Shown here piece by piece: positions 1-9,486 of a stretch of DNA of 56,275 nt. The notes beneath the pieces were generated by a model. The model saw only the letters and a program-made list of their open reading frames with translations, was not told the origin of the DNA and ran no database searches. The DNA comes from CAIJNA01 sp964516815 (GTDB taxonomy: Bacteria > Campylobacterota > Campylobacteria > Campylobacterales > Arcobacteraceae). The DNA is taken from assembly GCA_964516815.1 (NCBI GenBank), contig CAZEXK010000008.1, positions 1-56,275 of the forward strand. The letters run 5' to 3'. Each line of letters opens with the position of its first letter. Position 1 is the first letter of the stretch. The translations under genes and the position numbers were made by a program.

Positions 1-686
1 CCATCTTTATATTGAATATCTAATCTTTTAGCCAATTGTAAAAATGACGTCATTTTTGCATAAATACAATCAAATGCATAAGTAGTATTTTTCATTAATT
101 TTTCCAATACTTCTAAAGGAGCAGGGTAATTATCATCTTTTAGTCCTGCACTTGTGGAGTTTACTATTAAATCATATTTATCATTTGTATTTATTTGCTC
201 ATGTGTATAAAATGTACAGTTAAGTTTTATAAAAAATGCTTTTGAGTTTTCACTTCTATTTAAAATAGTAGTTTTTATATTGTTTTTATTTAATATAACC
301 GCTATTGCTTTAGAAGTTCCACCAGCTCCTAAAAGCAATACACTTTTAACATTTTTGAATTCTTCTATAGCTTTGTAAAATCCAGGAGCATCAGTATTAT
401 AGGCTTTTATTTTTTCATTTTCTTTTATATATGTATTTACTGCTCCTATTTGTAAAGCAAATTCATCTAATATATCAGCATTTAGAAATGCTTGTTCTTT
501 ATGTGGTACTGTTATATTTGCACCTTTTAAATTTGAGTTTAAAAATTCTTCTTTTATATTTTTTGCATTTTGTAAAAATGTTTTAGTGTAATTTGCATCA
601 AGACTTATATACTTGAATCCAGCATTATGCATTTGTGGTGATTTTGAATGCTCTACTGGATTTCCGTATATTGTAAAGTTTTGCAC
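1..686 (-). CDS. aroE: Shikimate dehydrogenase, 3' end cut by window edge
   Basis: This gene makes the enzyme that reduces 3-dehydroshikimate to shikimate with NADPH in aromatic amino acid synthesis. About 228 of the usual ~265 residues are visible. It starts at a GTG (684-686) that overlaps the hemB stop in a TAGTG junction. The N-terminal substrate site HSKSP is at residues 13-17, followed by TVPHK with the catalytic Lys near 63, NTDAPGF near 97-103, and the NADP-binding loop GAGGTSKA near 120-127. An NRS motif follows where the family has its cofactor-specificity loop. It is the last visible gene of the leftward hemB operon. The call is firm; only the C-terminus is missing, because the window ends. 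Confidence 0.93.
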   Translation of the reverse strand, partial: MQNFTIYGNPVEHSKSPQMHNAGFKYISLDANYTKTFLQNAKNIKEEFLNSNLKGANITVPHKEQAFLNADILDEFALQIGAVNTYIKENEKIKAYNTDAPGFYKAIEEFKNVKSVLLLGAGGTSKAIAVILNKNNIKTTILNRSENSKAFFIKLNCTFYTHEQINTNDKYDLIVNSTSAGLKDDNYPAPLEVLEKLMKNTTYAFDCIYAKMTSFLQLAKRLDIQYKD

Positions 687-1693
687 TATTTATTTATACC
701 ATTTAGCAGTTCACAAGCTTCTTTTGCATGATAAGAGATAATTATGTTAGCTCCTGCTCTTTTAAAACTAAGTAATGTTTCCATCATAACCTTATCATAA
801 TCAATTAACCCTTGTAATCCTGCATTTTTAATCATAGCATATTCTCCACTTACATTATAAACAGCCAAAGGTAAATTTGTTTCATTTCTAATATCTCTTA
901 TAATATCAAGATATGACAGTGCAGGTTTTACCATAAGTATATCAGCGCCTTGTCTTTCATCTTCTAAAGATTCTTCAATAGCTTCTAATCTATTTGCTCC
1001 ATCCATTTGGTACATTTTTCTATCACCTTTATTAGGAGTTGATTCAGCTACATCTCTAAAAGGACCATAATAAGCACTAGCAAACTTTGTACTGTATGCC
1101 ATGATTGGTAAGTTTTCAAATCCATTTTTATCTAAAGTAGTTCTAAGAGTTTCAATAATACCATCCATCATTCCACTAGGTGCAATCATATCAGCGCCAG
1201 CTCTTGCATGAACCAATGCTTGTTGAGCAGATAGTTCTAGTGTTGCGTCATTATTCACAGTTGAGTTATCATCTAAAATACCACAATGTCCATGATCTGT
1301 ATATTCACAAAAACATAAATCAGTCACTACAAACATATCTGGAAACTTATTTTTTATAGCTCTTATAGTTCTACTTATTATACTTTCTTGACTTAAACAT
1401 TCACTTCCAACACTATCTTTAACATCAGGTATGGCAAACAATATTATTGAGTTTAAGCCTATTGTTCTAATATATTCACATTCATTTATAATTTGATCGA
1501 TTGACATTTGAAAAATACCAGGCATTGAAGAAATTTCTCTTTTTATATTTTCACCTTCTCTTACGAAAAGAGGGTATATAAAATCATTTGTATTTAGTGT
1601 TGTTTCAGCTATCAAGCCTCTAAGCGTTTTGTTTATTCTAGTTCTTCTAAATCTTTTAGCATTCAAGGTATTGTCCTTTATTTTTATATACAT
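686..1693 (-). CDS. hemB: Delta-aminolevulinic acid dehydratase (porphobilinogen synthase)
   Basis: This enzyme condenses two 5-aminolevulinate molecules to porphobilinogen in haem synthesis. The 335-residue length is normal for the family. The two Schiff-base lysines are visible: Lys203 in YSTKFASAYYGPFRD and Lys256 in MVKPALSYLDI. The metal site is of the cysteine type, with Cys127, Cys129 and Cys137 in DLCFCEYTDHGHCG, which suggests zinc. The gene lies 17 bases downstream of a small membrane-protein gene and its TAG stop overlaps the aroE GTG start by one base, so the two are probably translationally coupled. Confidence 0.97.
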   Translation of the reverse strand: MYIKIKDNTLNAKRFRRTRINKTLRGLIAETTLNTNDFIYPLFVREGENIKREISSMPGIFQMSIDQIINECEYIRTIGLNSIILFAIPDVKDSVGSECLSQESIISRTIRAIKNKFPDMFVVTDLCFCEYTDHGHCGILDDNSTVNNDATLELSAQQALVHARAGADMIAPSGMMDGIIETLRTTLDKNGFENLPIMAYSTKFASAYYGPFRDVAESTPNKGDRKMYQMDGANRLEAIEESLEDERQGADILMVKPALSYLDIIRDIRNETNLPLAVYNVSGEYAMIKNAGLQGLIDYDKVMMETLLSFKRAGANIIISYHAKEACELLNGINK

Positions 1694-1710
1694 TATTTAT
1701 AATTATAATA

Positions 1711-1989
1711 TTACCAATATGTATTTACATCAAATATTGGGTTTGGTCTATTTTGACTAGAGGGTGTTCTTATTTTTTTATAATTATTACTTATACTATT
1801 ATATTGTTTATTTGATTTTGTTGAGTTAATAGTTATTATTAATATTACAATAATAATTGATATTAACAATAAAGTACTTATAAACTGTACTTTAATATTT
1901 TGTAAAAAAGTGATTTGTCTTAAAAATTCAACTATGTTGTTTTTAAATATATAAGAAAGTATCAAAATAATTAAGATAAAATACAACAT
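1711..1989 (-). CDS. Small membrane protein of unknown function
   Basis: About 92 residues. I do not recognise the family. Two hydrophobic segments are visible, one at the very N-terminus (YFILIILILSYIF) and one around residues 38-55. They are followed by a polar tail rich in Ser, Asn and Lys that ends in DVNTYW. An in-frame TTG lies directly before the ATG, and the ATG at 1989 is the more likely start. It sits 13 bases after the ABC-F gene and 17 before hemB, so it is probably cotranscribed. The tight fit between two real genes supports it as coding. No function is inferred. Confidence 0.6.
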   Translation of the reverse strand: MLYFILIILILSYIFKNNIVEFLRQITFLQNIKVQFISTLLLISIIIVILIITINSTKSNKQYNSISNNYKKIRTPSSQNRPNPIFDVNTYW

Positions 1990-2002
1990 CAAAAATACTT
2001 AC

Positions 2003-3598
2003 TTATTTATTTTGTTCTTTAAACAATAAAAACTCTTCATAACTACCATCAAAATCTAAAATAGTACCATCATCTTGAATTTCTATAATTCTATTTGCAA
2101 AAACATCCAATAATTCTCTATCATGAGATACACAAATAACACTTCCTTCATAAGATAAAAGTCCTTCTCCCATAGCAATAATAGCTTCTAAATCAAGATG
2201 ATTTGTAGGTTCATCTAAAAGTAAAAAGTTTCTTTTTTCAAGCATAATTTTACTTAACATCATTCTATGTTTTTCCCCACCTGAACAGTTTTTAATAGAT
2301 TTTTCTTGTTCTTCACCATTAAACAACATTCTTCCAAGGCAATTTCTAATTTCAGCTATTTCAGCTTCTCTATCAAAATCTCTTAACCAATCATATAAAA
2401 CTGTATCACCCACTATCAAATCAGTAGTGTTTTGAGGGAAATAAGAAATATTAACAGTTGCACCCCACTTGATTTCTCCTGCATCTGGTTTTATATTTTC
2501 CATTAATATTTCACACAAAGTAGTTTTACCAGCTCCATTGTGTCCAATTAATGCTATTTTGTCTTTTTTATCAAGCATAATATTTATGTCTTTTAATACT
2601 AAATTTCCATCAAATGACTTAGAAACATTTTTTATTTCTAGTATTTCTTTAGATATAGGTTTATCTTGTTTAAATACAATAGAAGGATCCCTTCTACTAG
2701 ATACTGCAATTGCAGACAAATCTATTTTATCAAGTTGTTTTTGTCTTGAGGTTGCTTGTTTAGCTTTAGAAGCATTTGCACTAAATCTTCTTACAAAAGC
2801 TTCAAGGTCTTCTTTTTCTTTAGCTTTTTTATCATAATCAGTTTGTGCTTGTTTTGCAAGAACAGTTGAAGCTATATACCAATCATCATAAGTACCAGAA
2901 AATTCTCTAATAGTTTTAAAATCTACATCTAATATATGTGTACAAACTGCATTTAAAAAATGTCTATCATGTGAAATAACTACCATAGTACCATCATGGT
3001 GTTGCAATTGATTTTCAAGCCATGATATAGTTTCTATATCTAAGTTATTTGTTGGCTCATCTAAAAATAATATATCAGGTTTTGGAAATAACACTTGTGC
3101 TAAAAGTACTTTAAATTTATCAGCACCCGTTAAAGTACTCATAAGTTCATTGTGTATAGAAGCTGGAAATCCTAAAGATTCAAGTATTTTTGTAATTTTT
3201 ACATCATATTCATAAGTAGGATCTTCTTCACAAGATATAATTTCCAATTCACCTAATCTCTCACCAATTTCATCTGTATATTCTTCTAGATACAATTTTT
3301 CTTTTTCTTGTATAGTATCGTATAATCTTTTATTACCCATAAGTACAGCATCTAATAATGTAAATTCATCAAATTCAAATTGATTTTGACTTAAAACACC
3401 TACTTTTTTACCTGATTGAATTTGTACTTCACCATCAGTAATTTCTTCTTGCCCTGAAAGCATTTTTAAAAAAGTAGTTTTTCCAGCTCCATTTGCACCA
3501 ATAAGTCCATATCTCTTATCAGTATCAAATGACAAGTTAATATCTTGGAACAAAGTTCTCGAACCGAATGTTTTTTTAAGTTTTACAATTTTTACCAT
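2003..3598 (-). CDS. ABC-F family ATPase, YbiT-like
   Basis: A soluble protein of 531 residues with two ABC ATPase domains and no membrane segment, as expected of ABC-F proteins, which act on the ribosome rather than in transport. Walker A motifs are GANGAGKT near residue 36 and GHNGAGKT in the second half. Walker B regions read FLDEPTNNLD and LLDEPTNHLD, and the second signature is CSGGEKHR. The linker between the domains is Lys- and Ala-rich, typical of the P-site tRNA-interaction motif. Length and domain spacing fit the YbiT subgroup best, but EttA or another subgroup cannot be excluded without a tree. The short gaps on both sides suggest one operon with the 350-residue protein and hemB. 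Confidence 0.88.
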   Translation of the reverse strand: MVKIVKLKKTFGSRTLFQDINLSFDTDKRYGLIGANGAGKTTFLKMLSGQEEITDGEVQIQSGKKVGVLSQNQFEFDEFTLLDAVLMGNKRLYDTIQEKEKLYLEEYTDEIGERLGELEIISCEEDPTYEYDVKITKILESLGFPASIHNELMSTLTGADKFKVLLAQVLFPKPDILFLDEPTNNLDIETISWLENQLQHHDGTMVVISHDRHFLNAVCTHILDVDFKTIREFSGTYDDWYIASTVLAKQAQTDYDKKAKEKEDLEAFVRRFSANASKAKQATSRQKQLDKIDLSAIAVSSRRDPSIVFKQDKPISKEILEIKNVSKSFDGNLVLKDINIMLDKKDKIALIGHNGAGKTTLCEILMENIKPDAGEIKWGATVNISYFPQNTTDLIVGDTVLYDWLRDFDREAEIAEIRNCLGRMLFNGEEQEKSIKNCSGGEKHRMMLSKIMLEKRNFLLLDEPTNHLDLEAIIAMGEGLLSYEGSVICVSHDRELLDVFANRIIEIQDDGTILDFDGSYEEFLLFKEQNK

Positions 3599-3652
3599 AT
3601 TTTTTTAGCCTTTTTGTCTTTATATGTTTTCGCATTATACCTAAAATTGGTT

Positions 3653-4705
3653 TTATTCGTGATTATTATTTAATTGTTTTTTTGTTTTCCATTGTAAATA
3701 AGTAGTAAGTAGTTCATGCTCACCTCTAGTTTTTGTAAAATCTTCTTTTTTTGTAATATTGTAAATTATTTTTTCCATGGATTTTAAATTATTTATATCA
3801 AGCTCTTCATCCAATTTTGCATATTTAAAAATCATATTATCGAAGATAAGGTTATAATCAAATGCATTTTCTTCTTTGGAGTTTAGAATCTTTTTTATCA
3901 TCAACCAATTGTTGAAAAGTTTTTCCCAAATTATTTTTTCGTGTTTAGTTAAACAAAGACCAGATATAATATCTTTCCATTTATACAATGCAAAATATGC
4001 TTGATGATTTCTAAAAAGTTCTTCTATCCACCAATCTTCATATTTTGGCAAACCACTAAATGTTTTTAGTATTGGGTCTTCTTTTTTTACCTCTTCTTCG
4101 TTGTATTTTTCAATTTCATTTATAATATCATCAATAAATGTTTTAAAATGTAAAACAATTATAGGTATATATGAATCTAAAAATGCAAAATACTTTAAAT
4201 CTTTATTGTCTTGTAATGCTGATATTTCATTATCAAAATCTTTTTTTATTATTACTAATTCATCTTCTAATTCTTTTGCTTCTCTTATATTATTTTTGAT
4301 TACAACTTCTGATATTTCTATTAGTTGTTTATCTTCAAAATTTACACTCTCAGGCAATTCATCTACTATCATCATAGCTTCTAATCGTTGATTCCTAGTA
4401 ATATTTAGACTTTTTTTCATTCTTATTTTTTGAAGTTTATAATAACTTTGTTTTTGTAAGGCTTCTTGTACTCTTTGCAATTCTTTGAATTTTTCTTTTT
4501 CAGATGCTGGTATTGCCTCATATATAGCTAAATAATTTTCAAGATCTATACTTGATCGTTCAAGTGTATTTTCTATTGATGCTTGTTTTAAAGAAGATAA
4601 AACTGTTTTTCCACTATTTAAATCTGCTAATTGTTTTTTACAATTGGAAATGTTTTCTTTGTTTTCTAAAATAAGTTTTTCTAAAGCAAATATACTAATT
4701 TCCAA
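3653..4705 (-). CDS. Unknown 350-residue coiled-coil-rich protein
   Basis: I do not recognise this protein. It has no signal peptide or membrane segment. Residues 1-170 are highly charged and rich in Glu, Lys, Leu and Ile with heptad-like spacing, suggesting coiled coils. The C-terminal half has more Trp and aromatic residues (YEDWWIEELF, YFALYKWKDI, WEKLFNNW) and looks globular and helical. It follows the MFS transporter gene after 15 bases and precedes the ABC-F gene by 54, so it is probably part of that operon. The length and lack of stops support a real gene. No function is inferred. Confidence 0.75.
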   Translation of the reverse strand: MEISIFALEKLILENKENISNCKKQLADLNSGKTVLSSLKQASIENTLERSSIDLENYLAIYEAIPASEKEKFKELQRVQEALQKQSYYKLQKIRMKKSLNITRNQRLEAMMIVDELPESVNFEDKQLIEISEVVIKNNIREAKELEDELVIIKKDFDNEISALQDNKDLKYFAFLDSYIPIIVLHFKTFIDDIINEIEKYNEEEVKKEDPILKTFSGLPKYEDWWIEELFRNHQAYFALYKWKDIISGLCLTKHEKIIWEKLFNNWLMIKKILNSKEENAFDYNLIFDNMIFKYAKLDEELDINNLKSMEKIIYNITKKEDFTKTRGEHELLTTYLQWKTKKQLNNNHE

Positions 4706-4720
4706 TGCTATTCCTTGTCG

Positions 4721-6061
4721 TTATGAAATAATTGCTTTTATTTTTTCTTCATCTAAAATATGAGTATCATATTTCACTATTATGATTTTTTCACTATCAT
4801 TTATGTACCACTCTATACAACCATCTTCATAATGAAGTGCATCATACTTATCTTGATTTGTATCACTTATATTTAAGTAAACATTTTTTGTTTTAGAAGG
4901 GTTTGGTAGACTAGCTATAATAAGTATCCAAAAAATACATATAATCAAAATAGCATAAGCAATAGTTTCCAAAGGAATTGAATCAAGGTATATTCCACCA
5001 ACATAGCCACCTATAAAAGTACCTAAATAACCAAAACTATTAAATACTCCTAATACAGCACCTTTTTCATGTACTTTTGCATATTTTGTAGCTAATGATT
5101 GCATAATTGGTTCATGCATATTAAAGCCCATGAAAAATACTACTATACCAACTGTAAACAATATATAACTATCACTGACTACTGTTGCATTAATATCAGC
5201 ACTAGAAAAACCAATAATAGAATATGCTATTGCAAAAAATACAATACCTAAAATCAATACTTGTTTAAACATACCTTTTTTCTCAGCTAAAATAGCAGCA
5301 GGTCCCATAGCGATAATTCCTGCAATGGTTGCTGGTAAATAAACTTTCCATAATTCTGATAAGTCCCATCCATAAGCTTTAGTAAGTACAATTGGAATAA
5401 TTACAAAGGCAAAAGTTAATAAACCTTTTTGAAAAAAATTAGTAATGTTCATCTTCATTAGTTTTGTGTCTTTTAAGAATGTATATTTATTAGTTCCATT
5501 GTAAGTATGTGTTATTTTAGGAGGATTTGGTACATATTTATATAATATTACAATCGAAAATAATGCCATAAAAGCAACTAAATAAAATAATGTTTGAACA
5601 CCAGCACTAGCTCCAATAACAGGACCCAATAACATTGATACTGCAAATGATGCAGCAATAGTACCACCCATTAATGCCATAGCTTTTGGTCTTTGTTCTT
5701 CTTTTATTAGGTCACTAATCATAGCAATAGCAACAGCACCCATAGCACCTGCACCTTGTAGGAATCTACCAAATAAAAGTGTTTGTATATCCGTAGCCAT
5801 TGCAGAAATAACTGAACCAATAGCAAAAATTATTAAACCAAAGGCAATAGTATGTTTTCTTCCAACTTTATCACTAACAGCACCAAAAGGAACTTGAAAT
5901 ATCATTTGAGTAAGTGCATAACCACCCATAATTAAACCTACTGTTGCAGTGGTTGCTCCTTCTAAACTTAATGCATATACTGCTAATAAAGGTAGAACTA
6001 TAAACAAACCTGAAAACCTCATTGCAATAATTGCATTTAGAGGCATAATTGTTTTAAACAT
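4721..6061 (-). CDS. MFS transporter with C-terminal ferredoxin-like domain (YajR-like)
   Basis: An inner-membrane transporter of the major facilitator superfamily, 446 residues. About twelve hydrophobic helices are visible, with the motif A-type loop GAVSDKVGRKHT between helices 2 and 3. After the last helix there is a soluble tail of about 55 residues, including GCIEWYINDSEKIIIVKYD and a final DEEKIKAII. Its length and beta-alpha pattern resemble the YAM domain of E. coli YajR, which makes this the most likely subgroup. The YajR link is my inference; the substrate is unknown. A TATAAT box at 6089-6094 and an AAGGA ribosome site lie upstream, so it probably heads the leftward operon to aroE. 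Confidence 0.85.
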   Translation of the reverse strand: MFKTIMPLNAIIAMRFSGLFIVLPLLAVYALSLEGATTATVGLIMGGYALTQMIFQVPFGAVSDKVGRKHTIAFGLIIFAIGSVISAMATDIQTLLFGRFLQGAGAMGAVAIAMISDLIKEEQRPKAMALMGGTIAASFAVSMLLGPVIGASAGVQTLFYLVAFMALFSIVILYKYVPNPPKITHTYNGTNKYTFLKDTKLMKMNITNFFQKGLLTFAFVIIPIVLTKAYGWDLSELWKVYLPATIAGIIAMGPAAILAEKKGMFKQVLILGIVFFAIAYSIIGFSSADINATVVSDSYILFTVGIVVFFMGFNMHEPIMQSLATKYAKVHEKGAVLGVFNSFGYLGTFIGGYVGGIYLDSIPLETIAYAILIICIFWILIIASLPNPSKTKNVYLNISDTNQDKYDALHYEDGCIEWYINDSEKIIIVKYDTHILDEEKIKAIIS

Positions 6062-6088
6062 AAACTATGTCCTTAATTTTTTCCTCTG

Positions 6089-6094
6089 ATTATA
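6089..6094 (-). promoter_or_regulatory. -10 box for the MFS-to-aroE operon
   Basis: The minus strand reads TATAAT here, about 28 bases before the MFS start codon, with an AAGGA ribosome site in between. No clear -35 is seen, which is normal for the Campylobacterota housekeeping sigma factor. Confidence 0.55.
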
Positions 6095-6162
6095 ACAAAA
6101 TAATTGTTAATTGATAAGTATAATTTGTATTATTTATAATATTAACATTATTTTTAATTAGA

Positions 6163-6168
6163 TATAAT
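6163..6168 (+). promoter_or_regulatory. -10 box for the 6196-7020 gene pair
   Basis: The sequence is TATAAT, preceded by a T-rich stretch, about 28 bases before the TTG start at 6196. It faces away from the MFS promoter in the same 134-base divergent gap. Confidence 0.55.
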
Positions 6169-6195
6169 TGTTTATTAATACATACGGAGATTATA

Positions 6196-6537
6196 TTGAG
6201 TTATTATGAAATATTTGTTTTGGGTTGGAGTTTAAATGTTATTATGTTTTTAAGTAACATGTTGTTGGCATTTAATACTTTTAGTAATAAAGATATTACT
6301 GAACTGCAAAAAGAAAGTGAAATATTAAAAGATTTAAAACAAAATCATGAAAAATTATATCCATATAGAACATATGAAACATTAATATCATACTTTATTC
6401 CTTTTACTGCATTTTTTAGAGTAGGGTATAGATACTTTGAAATGAGTATGTTTTTTAAAGCAAACAATGGTACAAAAATGTTTGATTATATGGTTTATTC
6501 ATATGAAAAAGAAATTGATAAAACAAAAGGTAATTAA
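6196..6537 (+). CDS. Small hypothetical membrane-associated protein
   Basis: A 113-residue protein starting at TTG with a good ribosome site (GGAG at 6187-6190). Residues 6-28 form one hydrophobic helix (LGWSLNVIMFLSNMLLAF). A charged stretch follows, then an aromatic segment SYFIPFTAFFRVGYRYFEM that may be a second membrane or interface helix. I recall similar short proteins in related genomes but no assigned function. It is followed after 15 bases by the DUF302 gene, so the two are probably cotranscribed. Confidence 0.65.
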   Translation: MSYYEIFVLGWSLNVIMFLSNMLLAFNTFSNKDITELQKESEILKDLKQNHEKLYPYRTYETLISYFIPFTAFFRVGYRYFEMSMFFKANNGTKMFDYMVYSYEKEIDKTKGN

Positions 6538-6552
6538 ATTATAAAGACCATA

Positions 6553-7020
6553 TTGAAAATTTTAGTACTACTTAGTATTAGCAATAATATGATAAATGCT
6601 CAAGAAAAACAAAACCCTCAAAAAATAGGCTTTTCTGTTATTTATAGTATAGAAGATGAAACGTGGAAAGATATGAATGAAGCCATACAAAATAGCATAG
6701 TTGAAGAAGGTATTGTTATATCATATACATCTCATGCAAAAGCTTTACTAGATAGAACAGCTAAGGATGTAGGTACTATACAAGATACTTATAATGGAGC
6801 ACAAATTCATTTCTTTTGTAAAGTTCCTCTATCTCACAAGATGATAAAAGTAAATCCACATATAATTTCAGGTTGCCCTTATTCAATAGCAGTATATGAA
6901 CTAAAATCAAACCCAGGTACAATTTATGCATCTTACAGACATTTACCCAAAAATGAACCAGCATATAAAGATGTCATAAAATTACAAGATTCTATTATTA
7001 GAAATGCCTTTGATATGTAA
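6553..7020 (+). CDS. DUF302 family protein, probably exported
   Basis: A 155-residue protein with a TTG start. The first ~17 residues (ILVLLSISNNMINAQ) look like a short signal peptide. The body carries the hallmark layout of DUF302 proteins: a motif around HFFCKVPLSHKMI, then GCPYSIAVYELK, then PGTIYASYRHL. DUF302 proteins are small, often periplasmic, with no firmly established role. It ends six bases before the convergent nuclease gene. Family assignment is from memory of the motif pattern. Confidence 0.72.
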   Translation: MKILVLLSISNNMINAQEKQNPQKIGFSVIYSIEDETWKDMNEAIQNSIVEEGIVISYTSHAKALLDRTAKDVGTIQDTYNGAQIHFFCKVPLSHKMIKVNPHIISGCPYSIAVYELKSNPGTIYASYRHLPKNEPAYKDVIKLQDSIIRNAFDM

Positions 7021-7026
7021 ATGATT

Positions 7027-8565
7027 TTAATATAAAATATTAAAATCTTCTTGTTTATATATATGTAGTTGAGTTTTTTTTCTATAGTTACTTATATGTG
7101 CTATTTTTATGTGTATATAATCACCATCTTTAGGTTTTTTGATATTTTTTTCGAAATATACACTAACTTTTTTATTATCTAAATATAAATAATTTTTATC
7201 ATATTTTACTTTAATATTTAAGATAATTTCATTTTGATTATTTTCATTAATAAGTTTAGTTATATTTTTTTGAAGATACAAATTTTTATAACTTTTTACT
7301 TTTTCTAATTTTTTTACTATTTGCATTTTAGTAATTTCTTTTAAACCATAGTAATTATCAATATTTTGTACTAATAAATCATAAGAATAAGCTAGTTTAA
7401 GATTATTATTTTTTTGATAAATTAAAATTGCCCTAGAATTTTTTGTTTTAATTATAGCTTTGTTTTTGTATTTAAATATAACTATTACATTTTTTAATAA
7501 AATATTTTTATTTAATTTTTCAATTTTATAAAGATAATCAATTGTATTTCTTGAGCTTTCAACTATGTTTTTATTTTTTTTAATTTCATAATAATTATTA
7601 GTAAAAGTTGCATATATAGGTAAATGATCAGAGTATCCATTTTGTTTTTTACCATTCCATCTATATATTTTATTTTTAAATAAATAATCTTTTTTAAAAA
7701 CTCTAAAACTGTTTTGTTTATATTTTATACCGTCACTTAATAATAAAGATGGTGATATTATGATGTTATCAGGAGTTTGGTTTTCATCTCTAAATTTATT
7801 AGAAAACCTATTGTTAGTCTTTAATTCTAACCACAAGTTATAATGTACATCTTTATATTTATGTAGGTCATTTTTTTTGATTAAATTTCCATTTTTACTT
7901 GTGTTTAATATGTGATTTATTCCAGTATATCCATAAGTATCGTTTAATTTTTTATCATATTTAAAAGTTATGTATTCATCATAATTTGAATTTAAATCTC
8001 CTAAAATAATGTATTTTGTATTTTTGTTTAATGCTTTTATATTCTTTAATAATGCTTGAGCGTATGGTATCCTTGTACTTTCTTTACTTCTTTTTGATTT
8101 CCAATGATTTGTATATATTATTATTTTTTCATCATTTATTTTTATTGTAGATTTTAAAATTGGACGAGAATGAATATTATATTTACTTACAATTATTTTT
8201 TCATTTTCTATGATTTTATACTTGCTTAATATAGCCAATCCAATAGCAGAAGTTTTTTTCTTTAAAAAATAATGATATTTATATTGAGGAATTTTTTTAA
8301 GTAACAGCATTAAGGCTTTTTTTGATTCTATTTCTTGTAAAGATATTATGTTTGCATCTAAGTCATTTATAACTCTTGAAATATTATTTATTTTTTTATT
8401 TAAGGCTTTTTTATTCCAATATTGTGTGTTTGGTATAAATTCTTTGTATTCCGTACCATCTTTATTCATATCAAAAAGATTTTCTACATTATAGCTTGCA
8501 ACTTTAAATTCTAAAGCAAAAATATAACTACAAAGAAATAAAGTTAAAAATATTTTTAATATCAA
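7027..8565 (-). CDS. Secreted endonuclease/exonuclease/phosphatase family protein
   Basis: A 512-residue protein with an N-terminal signal peptide (about 17 residues, ending IFA). It then has an EEP (DNase I-like) domain. Expected active-site motifs are present in order: ASYNVENLFD, SLQEIES, YTNHWKSK, LGDLNSNYDEY and YSDHLPIYATF. These supply the Asn, Glu, His, Asp-Asn and terminal Asp-His of the fold. Export suggests an extracellular or periplasmic nuclease, perhaps for nutrient scavenging, but a phosphodiesterase on another substrate is possible. The ~180 residues after the EEP domain are Lys-rich and beta-rich, resembling an OB-like nucleic-acid-binding tail; that part is inference. It converges with the DUF302 gene. 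Confidence 0.85.
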   Translation of the reverse strand: MILKIFLTLFLCSYIFALEFKVASYNVENLFDMNKDGTEYKEFIPNTQYWNKKALNKKINNISRVINDLDANIISLQEIESKKALMLLLKKIPQYKYHYFLKKKTSAIGLAILSKYKIIENEKIIVSKYNIHSRPILKSTIKINDEKIIIYTNHWKSKRSKESTRIPYAQALLKNIKALNKNTKYIILGDLNSNYDEYITFKYDKKLNDTYGYTGINHILNTSKNGNLIKKNDLHKYKDVHYNLWLELKTNNRFSNKFRDENQTPDNIIISPSLLLSDGIKYKQNSFRVFKKDYLFKNKIYRWNGKKQNGYSDHLPIYATFTNNYYEIKKNKNIVESSRNTIDYLYKIEKLNKNILLKNVIVIFKYKNKAIIKTKNSRAILIYQKNNNLKLAYSYDLLVQNIDNYYGLKEITKMQIVKKLEKVKSYKNLYLQKNITKLINENNQNEIILNIKVKYDKNYLYLDNKKVSVYFEKNIKKPKDGDYIHIKIAHISNYRKKTQLHIYKQEDFNILY

Positions 8566-8571
8566 ATTTAA

Positions 8572-9486
8572 TTAAAATCCATTTGCGATTACAAGTAATA
8601 ATACACTCATTAGAACAATACCAGCACTTTTGTTATATAATTTGTTTGCAGTAATAAATACAAGCATTACACTTACAATAACAGCAGCGGTAATGTCAAA
8701 GAAATTTGCACTTAAATCTACATTTAATGGATTTATAATAGAGGACAAACCAAGTACCATAGTAAAGTTAGCTACGTTACTACCAATAATTGCACCAATT
8801 GCCATATCTGCATTATTTGCTCTTGCTGCTTTTATTGCTACTGTTAGTTCTGGCAAAGATGTACCAAATGCTACTAAAAATAATCCTATAATCCATTCAC
8901 TTATACCAAATGTTCTAGCAATATTAGAAGCACTTTCAATGGCAAAATTTGCTCCTCCAACTACAAAAATAAATCCAATAAGTAAAATTATAATTGTTCT
9001 GCTCCAAGCAAATTTTTCTTTTTCATTTTCATCGTTAGTTTCTACTTGGTTACTTTGTATTAAAAATAATAAATAAGCGGCCATTAAAGTCAAAAATATA
9101 AATCCATCAAGCATAGAAAGTTTTCCATCAATACTCATTAGAATAAATATTAAAATAGGAAATAAAGACCAAGCTGAATCTTTTGCAAATAAATCACGAC
9201 TAGGATTTATCTTTTTTGCTATTAAAAATACGCTACCCAAAACTAATGCTATATTAAAAATAGTACTTCCAATTACATTTGCAACAGCAATGTCCCCACT
9301 ACCTTTATGTGCGGCACTCATGCTAACAGCCATTTCAGGTAAAGATGTTCCAAGGGCTATTAATGTAGCTCCAATTATAAAAGCAGATATATTAAAATGT
9401 AAAGCTAATTTTTCACTTTGTTCTATTATGAAATCAGCTCCATATATCAATGCTGCCATTGAAACTATAAATATTACTATATCCAT
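8572..9486 (-). CDS. yrbG: Sodium/calcium exchanger family protein (YrbG-like)
   Basis: An inner-membrane antiporter of the CaCA superfamily, 304 residues, about ten helices in two inverted halves. Both alpha repeats are clear: GTSLPEMAVSMSAA with a downstream GSTIFNIALVLG, and GTSLPELTVAIKAA with GSNVANFTMVLG. The acidic residue in each GTSLPE motif is the cation ligand. Its ATG overlaps the ybeY stop by one base (TAATG), so translation is probably coupled. Ion specificity cannot be read from sequence; Ca2+ exchange for Na+ or H+ is the family expectation. Confidence 0.9.
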   Translation of the reverse strand: MDIVIFIVSMAALIYGADFIIEQSEKLALHFNISAFIIGATLIALGTSLPEMAVSMSAAHKGSGDIAVANVIGSTIFNIALVLGSVFLIAKKINPSRDLFAKDSAWSLFPILIFILMSIDGKLSMLDGFIFLTLMAAYLLFLIQSNQVETNDENEKEKFAWSRTIIILLIGFIFVVGGANFAIESASNIARTFGISEWIIGLFLVAFGTSLPELTVAIKAARANNADMAIGAIIGSNVANFTMVLGLSSIINPLNVDLSANFFDITAAVIVSVMLVFITANKLYNKSAGIVLMSVLLLVIANGF

